Made by a program: the position numbers and the translations under genes. The notes under the pieces are model-generated. The model had not been told where the DNA came from. It searched no databases and saw only the letters and a list, made by a program, of their open reading frames with translations. From Pseudovibrio brasiliensis (lineage in GTDB: Bacteria; Pseudomonadota; Alphaproteobacteria; Rhizobiales; Stappiaceae), in NCBI RefSeq assembly GCF_018282095.1, contig NZ_CP074126.1:916501-980500 (forward strand): DNA of 64,000 nt, given 5' to 3'. Below, piece by piece: positions 35,920-45,017 of this stretch; positions within the stretch are counted from its first letter, which is position 1; the number at the start of each line of letters is the position of its first letter.

Positions 35920-37398
35920 CTAATCGGCCAAATCTGCTACGGCCTGCGCGGCACCTTTTTCTGCCACTGCACGATAGGCGTTGTGAACTGCCTTCTTGAA
36001 CTCATCGTTAGCAACAAGTTCAGATGGGAACACAGAATCCAACGCAAGCAGAGTATCGACGTAGGTTGTCTCGTCCGCACCATCATTGGCGACAATTGCG
36101 GCAAGTTTCTCCTTCAGCGGATCAACCACCTCGTAGCTTTTGCCATTGCGATCCGCGCGGATGTAGTTCATCCAGCCGCCAATCCCGAGCACCAGATGAT
36201 GATAATCGCCCCCATTGGCCAGATGGAACTTCACGGAATTCAGCCAGCGCTGTGGCATTTTCTGCGTGCCATCGGCTGCAATCTGCCAGGTGCGGTGTTT
36301 CAGTTTGGAGTTGGAATAGCGCTTCAGCAATGAGTCTGCATAAGCCACCAGATCCATATCTCCCGGCACATCCAGTGTTGGCAGTTGCTCATCCACCATC
36401 AGCTTGCGCGCTTCAGCGTAAAACACAGGATCCGCTGCACAATCCGCAATAGTCTCTTTGCCAGCAAGGAAGCCAAGATAGGCGAGGAAGGAGTGAGAGC
36501 CGTTGAGCGTACGAAGCTTCATTTCTTCAAATGGCTCCACATCAGCAACCAGTTGTGCCCCGGCGAGCTCCCATTGAGGGCGGCCCGCTTTGAAGTTGTC
36601 TTCAATAACCCATTGACGGAACGGCTCACAAACGATGCCATTCAGATCAACCTGTCCGCCAAGGCTCTCACGGATCAGCTCGCGGGACTCATCCGTCAGT
36701 GCCGGAACAATGCGGTCCACCATGGTGGAAGGGAAGGAGACATTCTCTTCAATCCACGCCGCCAGTTCTGCATCCAGCTTCGCAGCAAACTCGCGAACAG
36801 CTATGCCGCAGAGGACACCGTTGTGAGGCAGGTTATCGCAGGACATGACGGTGATTGGGCCATGTCCAAGTGCCCGACGCTTTGCCAGACCCGCAACAAT
36901 CAACCCAATTGCAGTCTTTGGAGCAGAAGGGGAAGAGAGGTCCTGCTGGATCATTTCATTGTCGAGATCCAGCTTTCCGTTTTTAACGCAGTAACCCTTC
37001 TCTGTAACTGTCAGAGAAATGACCTTGAGTTGTTCTTCAGCTAAACCGTCAATCAGTGCCTCAACACCATCACGCGCCAGATGCTGCGTTTCACACACCG
37101 CACCAAGCAGACGAGTGTTCGTTCCTTCATCAGCGGTCTCAACCAGTGTGTAGAGGTAATCGTTCTCCTCCAGTTTATCAAACAGATCGGAGGTGCCGAA
37201 CAGTTCGATCACGCGCATGCCCCAATCACCACCACCGGCAGCAAGTGTCTCATGCAGATGCATAGCAACGTGCGCACGGGCGAAGGCGCCAAAACCAATA
37301 TGAGCAATGCGTGGTTTCAATGATCCGCGGACATAAGACGGCACCGAAACATCACTAGGAAGTGCATTGAGATCGAGTTTTTGAAATTCAAAAGTCAT
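35920..37398 (-). CDS. uxuB: Fructuronate reductase / mannitol-dehydrogenase-family oxidoreductase
   Basis: A 492-residue NAD-dependent enzyme of the polyol-specific long-chain dehydrogenase family. The N-terminal IAHIGFGAFARAHVAMHLHE is the dinucleotide-binding motif, with TVMSCDNLPHNGVLC and MVDRIVPALTDE in the middle and the active-site Lys in LNGSHSFLAYLGFLAG / LKHRTWQIAADGTQKMPQRW. With UxaC and UxuA encoded nearby it should reduce D-fructuronate to D-mannonate. Mannitol dehydrogenase is the alternative reading for the family, but the context argues against it. It sits 15 bases after the GH31 stop and 94 bases before uxaC. Confidence 0.9.
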   Translation of the reverse strand: MTFEFQKLDLNALPSDVSVPSYVRGSLKPRIAHIGFGAFARAHVAMHLHETLAAGGGDWGMRVIELFGTSDLFDKLEENDYLYTLVETADEGTNTRLLGAVCETQHLARDGVEALIDGLAEEQLKVISLTVTEKGYCVKNGKLDLDNEMIQQDLSSPSAPKTAIGLIVAGLAKRRALGHGPITVMSCDNLPHNGVLCGIAVREFAAKLDAELAAWIEENVSFPSTMVDRIVPALTDESRELIRESLGGQVDLNGIVCEPFRQWVIEDNFKAGRPQWELAGAQLVADVEPFEEMKLRTLNGSHSFLAYLGFLAGKETIADCAADPVFYAEARKLMVDEQLPTLDVPGDMDLVAYADSLLKRYSNSKLKHRTWQIAADGTQKMPQRWLNSVKFHLANGGDYHHLVLGIGGWMNYIRADRNGKSYEVVDPLKEKLAAIVANDGADETTYVDTLLALDSVFPSELVANDEFKKAVHNAYRAVAEKGAAQAVADLAD

Positions 37399-37413
37399 AG
37401 AAGGTGGGCCTTA

Positions 37414-39813
37414 TCAAAGCTCATTGAGGGAGAAAGTGTGGGTGTTGTTTGAAATCGGTTGTCCGTTCACAACCACAGTCGGAACAAGCCCATTTGGAGA
37501 GCGGCGTTTGATGAAGACAGAGAGTTCTCGTCCATCAGTCTTGAGGGAACCGCTGCGACACAAAGTTAAGGTTTGCTCATCGGAAGAGCTGGAGAGAACC
37601 AGATGCAAGGTACTGTGCTCGCCTTCCAGCCATTTATGACTGATGCCATCATCCTCAAATACCGCCAGCTCACGTTTACCTGTTCCCTGGAAAGGGAAGA
37701 TCGCCAGCGCGTTCAGATCACACTCTGTCGTGTTCTTTGCTGTTGCATTGGCGAGTGGCAAAACAGTGCCAGCCCGCACAAACAGTGGCAGGCGTTCCAA
37801 GGGGGCATCAACAACGATCGTCTGTCCGCCCTTGTGATACGCGCCTGTATCGAACTCGTACCATCCGTCGCCATTATCCGGCAGATAAACCTCACGCGTT
37901 GTCGCGCCTTGCTCAACCACGGATGCAACCAGCAGATCCTTGCCAAGCAGATAGTCATCCGTCTCTGCAAAGGTGCGCTCATCCCCTTCGTGATCAAGGA
38001 ATGTCGGGCGAAGCAGCGGCTCGTCCATCACATGCATGTCGTGCAGCATGGTGTAGAAATACGGCATTAGATACTGACGAAGCTGGATCGCATTGCGAAT
38101 GAGCGGCGTCACTTCCGGATACATCCAGGCTTCATTTACGGTGGCATCATCATTCCACGAATGGATCGTAAAGCGCGGATGCATCACACCGTTCTGAACC
38201 CAGCGAACAAACAGCTCTGGATCAGGACGAGGCCCTGAGAACCCACCAACATCGTGACCAACATTGTAGATGCCGGACATAGAAAGTCCAAGGCCCATGC
38301 GGATGTTGTATTTCAGGTTGTTCCAACCCGTCCGGTTGTCGCCTGTCCAGGTCTGCACATAACGCTGCAAGCCAGGGCAGCCACTGCGGGAGATGAGGTA
38401 AGGACGTTCCTCGGGCGCATACTCAACTTGCGCTTCAAAGGATGCACGCATCATCAGGAAGGAATGCAAAGGCCGGATAAGTCCAACTTCAATTTCTTCA
38501 CCAAAGCCCTGACACCGAGCTGAGAAATCCCAGATCTCATATTCGTTGTTGTCGTTCCAGGTTGAACCGATCCCTCGCTCAAGCAGTTGCTGAGTGACAT
38601 TCGTCTTCCACCAATTGACAGTCTCAGGATTGGTAAAGTCGAGGTGAGACCCTTCATCATCCCAGAACAACGATCGCTCCGGCTGATCGGTTTCACTGTC
38701 CTGAATGAAAAGACCTTTCGCAGCCACATCCTCATACATCGGGTGGTCCTGCAACAGGCACGGTTTGATGTTGGCTGCCAGATGCACGCCTGCATCCAGA
38801 AACTTGGAAGTCATAGCCTTGGGGTCAGGACACTTCTCATAATTCCAGTTGAACACATAGCGTTTTGTACCGATGGATGTGTAACCGGACGAAAGCTGAA
38901 AACTGTCGCAAGGAATGGCGTGTTCTTTGATGAGGTCTACAAAGCCCTCCAACTGCTCCTGCGCGTTGTCAGCATCAGTGTAGTACATGGTGGAGCCGGA
39001 ATACCCGAGGCTCCACTTTGGTGGGAAGATGTGCTTGCCCGTCAGCCAGACCTGCGTCTTGGTCACCTCCAGCAGGGAAGGGCCAAGCATGAAGTAGTAG
39101 TCCAGATCACCATCTTCAGCCCGGTATGATCTGTAAGGCCGATGGTAATTGTCGATTTCGTTTCCCAGATCGAACCAGCAGCTCGCCAGATTATCGTAGA
39201 AGACACCATAAGAGATACCAGAGCCGGTGCGCGTCAAAGTAAATGGCAAATGCTTGTAAAGCGGATCAGTGGTCTCTGCATCATAGCCCATCGCATCCAG
39301 ATTGCGCATTTCATAGCGACGGCCATTTCGCAAAAGGTTGCCAACTTTTTCGCCCAGTCCATAAATCCGATCATCCGCAGGCTGATTGAAGAAGTGTGAG
39401 CTCTTGTTGTCCTTCACACCCACCATGTAAGCGCCTGTTGGACGCTCGCTGGCAATGACTTGATAAGACCCGTCCTCGCTCTTCGCCTCCCAGATAATCT
39501 GAAGCGGTGTTTTCACGGAGACGCGTAAAGCCCGCGTCTCCAGTACCAGTGTATCCTCCGTAAGCTCCTGCTTGAACTCTGGAAGAGAAAACCCTTCAAC
39601 AGAAAGACGGGACCGACCTTCAAACGGCACTGGCGTTTCTGCCGGTGTGATGGACCAGGTCCGTCCTTGTCTGAATTCCCCGTTTTTGCGTAAAAGAACC
39701 CGAACAAGCTTGTCTTCAAGAACGAACAGAGAGAACAGGTGCTTGCCATCCACGAGCAGATCAACTCGGTTCTGTTCGGTCCCGATATAGGACCACTTAC
39801 GAAGCGTTTTCAT
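37414..39813 (-). CDS. Glycoside hydrolase family 31 alpha-glycosidase
   Basis: A 799-residue retaining alpha-glycosidase. The catalytic nucleophile Asp is in GIGSTWNDNNEYEIW (the family W-x-D-x-N-E motif), and the acid/base Asp is in YVQTWTGDNRTGWNNL. An N-terminal beta-sandwich (to about residue 240) and C-terminal beta domains flank the barrel. No signal peptide is present, so it is cytoplasmic. Known activities in GH31 include alpha-glucosidase, alpha-xylosidase, sulfoquinovosidase and alpha-glucan lyase; the sequence does not settle which. Its place between TRAP transporter and uronate enzymes suggests an imported oligosaccharide containing both an alpha-linked sugar and a uronate. Confidence 0.88.
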   Translation of the reverse strand: MKTLRKWSYIGTEQNRVDLLVDGKHLFSLFVLEDKLVRVLLRKNGEFRQGRTWSITPAETPVPFEGRSRLSVEGFSLPEFKQELTEDTLVLETRALRVSVKTPLQIIWEAKSEDGSYQVIASERPTGAYMVGVKDNKSSHFFNQPADDRIYGLGEKVGNLLRNGRRYEMRNLDAMGYDAETTDPLYKHLPFTLTRTGSGISYGVFYDNLASCWFDLGNEIDNYHRPYRSYRAEDGDLDYYFMLGPSLLEVTKTQVWLTGKHIFPPKWSLGYSGSTMYYTDADNAQEQLEGFVDLIKEHAIPCDSFQLSSGYTSIGTKRYVFNWNYEKCPDPKAMTSKFLDAGVHLAANIKPCLLQDHPMYEDVAAKGLFIQDSETDQPERSLFWDDEGSHLDFTNPETVNWWKTNVTQQLLERGIGSTWNDNNEYEIWDFSARCQGFGEEIEVGLIRPLHSFLMMRASFEAQVEYAPEERPYLISRSGCPGLQRYVQTWTGDNRTGWNNLKYNIRMGLGLSMSGIYNVGHDVGGFSGPRPDPELFVRWVQNGVMHPRFTIHSWNDDATVNEAWMYPEVTPLIRNAIQLRQYLMPYFYTMLHDMHVMDEPLLRPTFLDHEGDERTFAETDDYLLGKDLLVASVVEQGATTREVYLPDNGDGWYEFDTGAYHKGGQTIVVDAPLERLPLFVRAGTVLPLANATAKNTTECDLNALAIFPFQGTGKRELAVFEDDGISHKWLEGEHSTLHLVLSSSSDEQTLTLCRSGSLKTDGRELSVFIKRRSPNGLVPTVVVNGQPISNNTHTFSLNEL

Positions 39814-39865
39814 TATACTTCAACCAGTTATTGGGGTGTTGTTATGGTTGCTTGGTTTCTGTCTG

Positions 39866-41188
39866 TTATCCGCCATAGCCAAGAATGACGCGTGGCAGGA
39901 ACAGGCTGATTTCAGGAATGAAGGTCACCAGCATCAGGATGGAGATCACCGCTGCATAGAACGGCAGCATTGGTTTGATCAGATCCTGAATAGCCACCTT
40001 GCCCACGGAGCAGCTGATGAACAGCGCACTACCCACTGGCGGTGTGATGATGCCGATGCACAGGTTGTAGGTCATCATGATACCGAAGTGCACGGGATCC
40101 ATTCCAAGCTCAGTCGCAACAGGCAGGAAGATCGGTGTGAAGATCAGCAGGGCGGGCGTCATGTCCATGAAAGTGCCAATCACCAGCAGGCAGATATTGA
40201 TCACAAGCATGATGATGAACGGATTTTCAGAGACGTTAGCCAATGCTTCACCAATTGCATAAGGAATGTCAGAGAAGGTCATCGCCCAGGACATACCGAT
40301 GGAACAACCAATCAGCAGAAGAACGATGGAACTGGTAATCGCGCTCTCAAGGATGATGGTTGGCAGATCAGTGATCTTCACTTCGCGGTAGATGCCTACG
40401 GCGAGCAGTAGAGTGTAAACCACTGCCACAGCAGAAGCCTCGGTTGCAGTGAACACACCTCCGATAATACCGCCCATGATGATGAAGATGAGCAGCAATG
40501 GCAGGAATGCATCTGCAATCTTGAAGATGATCTCTTTAAAGCTTGGCAGCGGGATCAACGGATAACCGCGCTTCGTTGCAACAATGCCAGCCACAACCAT
40601 CACGCCGAGACCCATCAGAATACCCGGCAGATAACCAGCAACGAACAGCGTTGCGACTGAGGTGCCACCAGAAATCAGAGAGTAAACGATCAGCGTGGAA
40701 GAAGGTGGGATCAGCATGCCCGTTGGACAGGAAGCTGCGTTCACAGCTGCGGAGAAGGCTGGATCATACCCTTCCTTGCGTTGAAGCGGGGACATGATGC
40801 CGCCGATTGCAGCAGCAGACGCTACGGCAGAACCGGAAATGGAGCCAAACAGCATGTTCGCCAGCACATTGACGTGTGCTAGTGCACCCGGCAACCGGCC
40901 ACCCACGATCTTCGCTAGCTCAATCAAACGCCGCGCGATGCCGCCGGAGTTCATGATGTTACCAGCAAGGATGAAGAACGGGATCGCCAGCAGCGTGAAG
41001 CTGTCCAGACCACTCGCCATCTTCTGCGAAACAACAAAGAGTGCCTGATCAAAAGAGATCAGAAAGGTGATCGTCGCCGTTGCTGCTAGCCCGATGGCAA
41101 AGGAGATCGGCACACCAAGTGTAACCAGAACGCCAAAAACACCAAACAGAATAAGACCGCTTTGAAGCTCACTACTTAAAAATTCCAT
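39866..41188 (-). CDS. dctM: TRAP transporter large permease
   Basis: A 440-residue inner-membrane protein with about 12 hydrophobic segments, the sodium-coupled channel of a tripartite ATP-independent periplasmic transporter. PFFILAGNIMNSGGIARRLIELA, LFGSISGSAVASAAAIGGIM, NAASCPTGMLIPPSSTLIVYSLI and GTFMDMTPALLIFTPIFLPVA are DctM hallmarks. It is 11 bases after the dctQ stop. The uronide regulon context suggests uptake of glucuronate or glucuronides; TRAP systems commonly carry carboxylates. No binding-protein gene is found next to it. Confidence 0.93.
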   Translation of the reverse strand: MEFLSSELQSGLILFGVFGVLVTLGVPISFAIGLAATATITFLISFDQALFVVSQKMASGLDSFTLLAIPFFILAGNIMNSGGIARRLIELAKIVGGRLPGALAHVNVLANMLFGSISGSAVASAAAIGGIMSPLQRKEGYDPAFSAAVNAASCPTGMLIPPSSTLIVYSLISGGTSVATLFVAGYLPGILMGLGVMVVAGIVATKRGYPLIPLPSFKEIIFKIADAFLPLLLIFIIMGGIIGGVFTATEASAVAVVYTLLLAVGIYREVKITDLPTIILESAITSSIVLLLIGCSIGMSWAMTFSDIPYAIGEALANVSENPFIIMLVINICLLVIGTFMDMTPALLIFTPIFLPVATELGMDPVHFGIMMTYNLCIGIITPPVGSALFISCSVGKVAIQDLIKPMLPFYAAVISILMLVTFIPEISLFLPRVILGYGG

Positions 41189-41199
41189 CAGACTTACTC

Positions 41200-41724
41200 T
41201 TATTTAGCAGCAGTATCAGCAGCGTCAGGCATCTGGTCGTTTGGACCTGTACCTGTGCCGTTAACAAGACCAAGGAAGAACTCAACGCAGTAGAACAGCA
41301 TGATGCCGCCGGAGAACGGGATGGCCGCGTAGATGTAGCCCATTGGGACGCGGAGAGCGGGGGAGACTTGCCCGTTGGCGAGCGTCTTCATAACCAGTTG
41401 CCCGCCGCCATAAAGCATGACGACACCTGAGAAGAAAGCGATCGCCAGAACGATGAAGTAATCTGAAAGCAGTTTCCGCTTGCCGGTCAGAGAGCCGGTC
41501 AGCAGATCAATTGCCAGGTGTCTTCGCATTCCGAGCGTATAGGCCGCACCAATCAGGCCGATCCACATAAACATGAAACGAGCGAGTTCATCGGTCACGG
41601 TGCTTGGGGTTCCAAGAACGTATCTCGAGAAAACCTGCCAAACCACACACACCACGAGCACCACAAAAACCGACACGGTGACGGCCTTCAGGATCGTGTT
41701 AACTATTTTGGTCAGCGCTTGCAT
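41200..41724 (-). CDS. dctQ: TRAP transporter small permease
   Basis: A 174-residue protein with four transmembrane segments (VSVFVVLVVCVVWQVFSRYVLG, FMFMWIGLIGAAYTLG, YFIVLAIAFFSGVVMLYGG, and YAAIPFSGGIMLFYCVEFFLG). The WQVFSRY and RHLAIDLLTG motifs are typical of DctQ, which pairs with DctM. It is the first gene of the leftward glucuronide operon, directly downstream of the UxuR-type operator and promoter. Confidence 0.9.
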   Translation of the reverse strand: MQALTKIVNTILKAVTVSVFVVLVVCVVWQVFSRYVLGTPSTVTDELARFMFMWIGLIGAAYTLGMRRHLAIDLLTGSLTGKRKLLSDYFIVLAIAFFSGVVMLYGGGQLVMKTLANGQVSPALRVPMGYIYAAIPFSGGIMLFYCVEFFLGLVNGTGTGPNDQMPDAADTAAK

Positions 41725-41900
41725 TTTAATTCCCTAATCTAGGTGAGGGCGCGGGCTTAGTATGCAGAAAGAATCTGCAATGGGCGACCAATTTCTCCTG
41801 AGGGGGTGTTCAGGAACTATTGAATTCATGAGAGGGTTTCAGCTGGAGATCTGCAGATCTACGGATATCCAATGAATCCAATTAAATTACCTCTCTCCCA

Positions 41901-41936
41901 ATTAATTGCTGATTTTTGATTATTGGTCAACCAATA
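41901..41936 (-). promoter_or_regulatory. Leftward promoter overlapped by a UxuR/ExuR-type operator
   Basis: TATTGGT-CA-ACCAATA (41921-41936) is a perfect 7-2-7 dyad with the TTGGT-N2-ACCAA core known for the enterobacterial UxuR and ExuR repressors. On the minus strand its centre reads TTGACC (41930-41925), a five-of-six -35 box, with ATTAAT (41906-41901) 18 bp away as -10. Binding of the GntR protein encoded at 44194 would block the TRAP-GH31-uxuB-uxaC transcript. Confidence 0.7.
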
Positions 41937-42313
41937 TGATAAAATGGTTTGACAATGTCGCAGTTTTGTAGAAATGTGGCATGTGTGGAGAGAGGTTTGG
42001 TTGATCTCCTTTCTTCACCTTTCAACAAATCTGCCGGTTTGGCGCTGACCTCTTGATTCATAAGAAAGATGAAGAGGTTACCCTAGTACCAACCACTGGT
42101 AGATTTCTGAAAGGTATGTGCAAACCCGGAGGAAATGGGAAAAAACTCTCAATCAGGTGTTTAATATATTGAATACAGTAGGTTGAGAGTCACGGTGGAA
42201 GATTTGCTGACCATCAGAAGGAGCATTCGCAGCTCAATGAGTGGAAGAGTGTCCTGTTGGTGAGGTTTGCAATTCAAAAGCAAAAGTCCCCTGTCATCTG
42301 GAGGGTGCATAAA

Positions 42314-42325
42314 TAGGTCGACCAA
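42314..42325. promoter_or_regulatory. Second UxuR-type operator, upstream of beta-glucuronidase
   Basis: TAGGTCGACCAA matches the TTGGTNNACCAA core with one mismatch and lies 55 bp before the beta-glucuronidase start. Confidence 0.5.
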
Positions 42326-42360
42326 CTTGGACTGATGTCCCAAGAACGACGAAACCGGTA

Positions 42361-42372
42361 TTGGTCAACGAG
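42361..42372. promoter_or_regulatory. Third, weaker UxuR-type half-site overlapping the uidA ribosome-binding site
   Basis: TTGGTCAACGAG keeps the left half TTGGT and part of the right half. It overlaps the GAGG ribosome-binding site of the beta-glucuronidase gene, so a bound repressor there could act as a roadblock. Confidence 0.35.
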
Positions 42373-42380
42373 GATCAGTG

Positions 42381-44180
42381 ATGCTTGAGCGGATGGAAGG
42401 TGCCGACAACGGCCTGGCTTGCCTGCATGATGAGGACTACGACGTCCCCTTCAACACGCAAAACCTGAACAGCAGCACCTTGATCTTCACTGGTGGCCGT
42501 AAGGCTGAGTCGCTGAACGGAGAATGGAACTTCTGCGTCGACTTACTGGACACAGGACTGCGCCAGAAGTGGTTTTCCTTCACACCTGAAGTCCCGGAAG
42601 AAAAAACAGAACCATACGACTACGACCCATATGTAGGTGAAACCGTTCCGGTCCCATCTTGCTGGTCAATGCTCAAAGATAAGTGGTATTTTTTTGAAGG
42701 CAGTGCGTGGTACACACGCCCGATGGATCTGGACGAGCTGCCTGATGATGAACGCTTGTTCCTGAGAGTAGGGGCCGCTCAGTATGATTGTAAGGTGTTC
42801 CTCAACGGAGAGTTCCTCGGCAACCACTATGGTGGCTCCACCCCATTCAACGTTGAACTCACCAAGCACGCGAAGCAGGGTCGCAACTGGTTGATGCTGT
42901 GTGTCAACAATACACGCACACTCGACCGTGTGCCTATGCGTAACACCGATTGGTTCAATTACGGTGGCATTTACCGGGATGTAGAACTCTACAGAACCCC
43001 AAAGACACTCATTTCAGATTTCTTCGCCTATCTGGTTCCTGATAGCTCCTACAACAAAATCGCGGTTGAGCTGCAAGTGGATGGACCAGATAAGGCTCCT
43101 GTCACCGTTGAACTGGCAGAGCTGGGCATCAAAGTTGAAGTTCCTGTTGACCAAGACGGTTTTGGTAAGCTGACTATTCCGGCCAAGCCAGAACTCTGGT
43201 CACCAGAAAACCCTCGCCTTTACAGCGTATCTGTAACTCTCGGCGCAGATCGCATTGAAGACCAGATCGGCTTCCGCCAGATTGAGCAAGTCGGCACAGA
43301 TGTTCTTCTGAATGGAGAACCAATTTTCTTCCGCGGTATCTCTGTCCATGAAGACGACGAGTTCACTGGCAAAGTTCTGCGTGATGAAGATCTGGAGCAA
43401 CGCTTCCAGCATGCCAAAGAGCTGAACTGCAATTTCATGCGCTTTGCCCATTACCCGCACGACGAACGCGCCGCCAAAATGGCAGACCGCGAAGGCATTT
43501 TGCTTTGGGAAGAGATCCCGGTTTACTGGGCAATCGATTTTAAGAACCCGGATACCCTTAAAGATGCCAGCAACCAGCTTCAGGAGCTGATCAAGCGAGA
43601 CCGCAACAGGGCCTCTGTCGTCATCTGGTCTGTTGGGAACGAAAACCCGGACACAGATGAACGCCTCTCCTTCATGAAGCATCTGGTGGATACCGCAAGA
43701 GACATGGACCCAACGCGTCTCACCTCAGCTGCTTGCCTCGTCAACCACACTAAGAACCGCATTGAAGATCGCCTGATCCGGCACATCAATGTGATCGGCA
43801 TCAACGAGTACTACGGCTGGTATGAAGAGAATTTCGACGACCTGATCGACTTCCTCGACAACTCCGATCCTGGCAAGCCTGTTGTGATCTCCGAAACCGG
43901 CGCAGATGGTTACATCGGCGAAGGGAAACTGGAGAAGGGTTTCTTCAGCGAGAGTTATATGGCCGAGGTCTACCGCAAGCAGATTGCAACCTTGCGCCAG
44001 CGAGAATTCGTGAAGGGCATCTCGCCGTGGATTCTTTATGATTTCCGTGTGGAACGCCGACAAAACATGTTCCAGCAGGGCTGGAACCGCAAAGGCCTGA
44101 TAGCCTCAGACAAGAAAACAAAGAAAACAGCCTTCAAACTTCTTGCAGATTTTTATGCAGAGCTGAAAGCGAAAAACTGA
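42381..44180 (+). CDS. uidA: Beta-glucuronidase, glycoside hydrolase family 2
   Basis: A 599-residue cytoplasmic GH2 enzyme. The sugar-binding jelly roll (residues about 30-190) contains FLRVGAAQYDCKVFLNGEFLGNHYGGSTPF, then comes an immunoglobulin-like domain and the barrel. The acid/base Glu is in VVIWSVGNENPDTDERL and the nucleophile Glu in KPVVISETGADGYIG; the motif ending FVKGISPWILYDFR is as in UidA. Substrate by context is a beta-D-glucuronide, although beta-galactosidase activity occurs in GH2. ATG at 42381 has GAGG seven bases before it; a GTG one codon upstream is the alternative. It opens the rightward operon, 13 bases before the repressor gene. Confidence 0.9.
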   Translation: MLERMEGADNGLACLHDEDYDVPFNTQNLNSSTLIFTGGRKAESLNGEWNFCVDLLDTGLRQKWFSFTPEVPEEKTEPYDYDPYVGETVPVPSCWSMLKDKWYFFEGSAWYTRPMDLDELPDDERLFLRVGAAQYDCKVFLNGEFLGNHYGGSTPFNVELTKHAKQGRNWLMLCVNNTRTLDRVPMRNTDWFNYGGIYRDVELYRTPKTLISDFFAYLVPDSSYNKIAVELQVDGPDKAPVTVELAELGIKVEVPVDQDGFGKLTIPAKPELWSPENPRLYSVSVTLGADRIEDQIGFRQIEQVGTDVLLNGEPIFFRGISVHEDDEFTGKVLRDEDLEQRFQHAKELNCNFMRFAHYPHDERAAKMADREGILLWEEIPVYWAIDFKNPDTLKDASNQLQELIKRDRNRASVVIWSVGNENPDTDERLSFMKHLVDTARDMDPTRLTSAACLVNHTKNRIEDRLIRHINVIGINEYYGWYEENFDDLIDFLDNSDPGKPVVISETGADGYIGEGKLEKGFFSESYMAEVYRKQIATLRQREFVKGISPWILYDFRVERRQNMFQQGWNRKGLIASDKKTKKTAFKLLADFYAELKAKN

Positions 44181-44193
44181 TCTGGATTGCACC

Positions 44194-44958
44194 ATGACAT
44201 TAGACCCGAACAGAAGACGTTATCAGGATGTGGCAGAAGAGCTGGTTCGCGATTTGGCGAACGGTGCCTTTGCCATTGGTGACAAGCTCCCCACAGAGCG
44301 CAAGATTTCTGAGGATTTGGCCGTCAGCCGGTCTCTGGTCAGAGATGCGATGATCATGCTCGAAGTGCAGGGTCTCGTGGATGTGCGTAAAGGCTCAGGC
44401 ACTTATGTCCTCCGCCTTCCAGGGGATGTGACCGCTGATAGCTCATTGGAGCAGGACATTGGTCCATTTGAGCTGCTGCAAGCGCGCCAGCTATTGGAAA
44501 GCAACATCGCAGCATTTGCCGCAACAATGGCAACCAAGGCTGACATCATCCAGATGCGTGAAACTCTCGCGAAAGAACGGGATGAAATCGAGTCCGGTTC
44601 AGGAAGCCACAAGGCTGATGAGGAGTTCCACCGTCTGGTTGCTCAGGCGAGCCAGAATTCGGTCCTAACGGAGTCTGTTGAGCACCTCTGGACGCTTCGC
44701 AAGCGCTCCCGCATGTGGGAGCAGCTGCACCAGCGCATTTTCGATAGAGGCTATCAGAAGAAGTGGCTGGACGATCACCTGGCAATCCTGACAGCACTGC
44801 AGTGCCGCGATCCGCAAATGGCTCGGCAGGCCATGTGGCAGCACCTTGAGAATGTGCGCATGACACTGCTGGAACTTTCTGACGTCGATGATCCGTCATT
44901 TGATGCGTACCTGTTTGATACGGACCCGCTGGCTGCGGTGAACGATCTCAAAAAATAA
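44194..44958 (+). CDS. uxuR: GntR-family repressor, FadR subfamily, UxuR-like
   Basis: A 254-residue regulator. The winged helix (residues 5-75) has LANGAFAIGDKLPTERKISEDLAVSRSLVRDAMIMLEVQGLVDVRKGSGTYV; the all-helical FCD effector domain follows (ARQLLESNIAAFAATMAT, DEEFHRLVAQASQNSVL, DDHLAILTALQCRDPQMARQAMWQHL) with the metal-binding His residues. UxuR and ExuR are released from DNA by fructuronate or other hexuronates. Sitting between uidA and uxuA, and with TTGGT-N2-ACCAA dyads in the nearby control region, it is very likely the regulon's repressor. Confidence 0.9.
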   Translation: MTLDPNRRRYQDVAEELVRDLANGAFAIGDKLPTERKISEDLAVSRSLVRDAMIMLEVQGLVDVRKGSGTYVLRLPGDVTADSSLEQDIGPFELLQARQLLESNIAAFAATMATKADIIQMRETLAKERDEIESGSGSHKADEEFHRLVAQASQNSVLTESVEHLWTLRKRSRMWEQLHQRIFDRGYQKKWLDDHLAILTALQCRDPQMARQAMWQHLENVRMTLLELSDVDDPSFDAYLFDTDPLAAVNDLKK

Positions 44959-45017
44959 CCGACATGAAATGTTAAACCGGGGCCCGGCCCCAAAATTTGA
45001 AAAGCAAAGAGCTAAAC

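Larger units (their letters stand above)
41725..42377. other. Divergent control region of the glucuronide regulon
   Basis: This 653-bp gap between dctQ and the beta-glucuronidase gene has no convincing gene, and the TRAP binding-protein gene one would expect is not hidden here. It holds the three operator-like sites listed separately, a further loose ACCA...TGGT pair near 42087-42102, and a TTGACA hexamer at 41949-41954 on the plus strand without a good -10. Confidence 0.6.
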
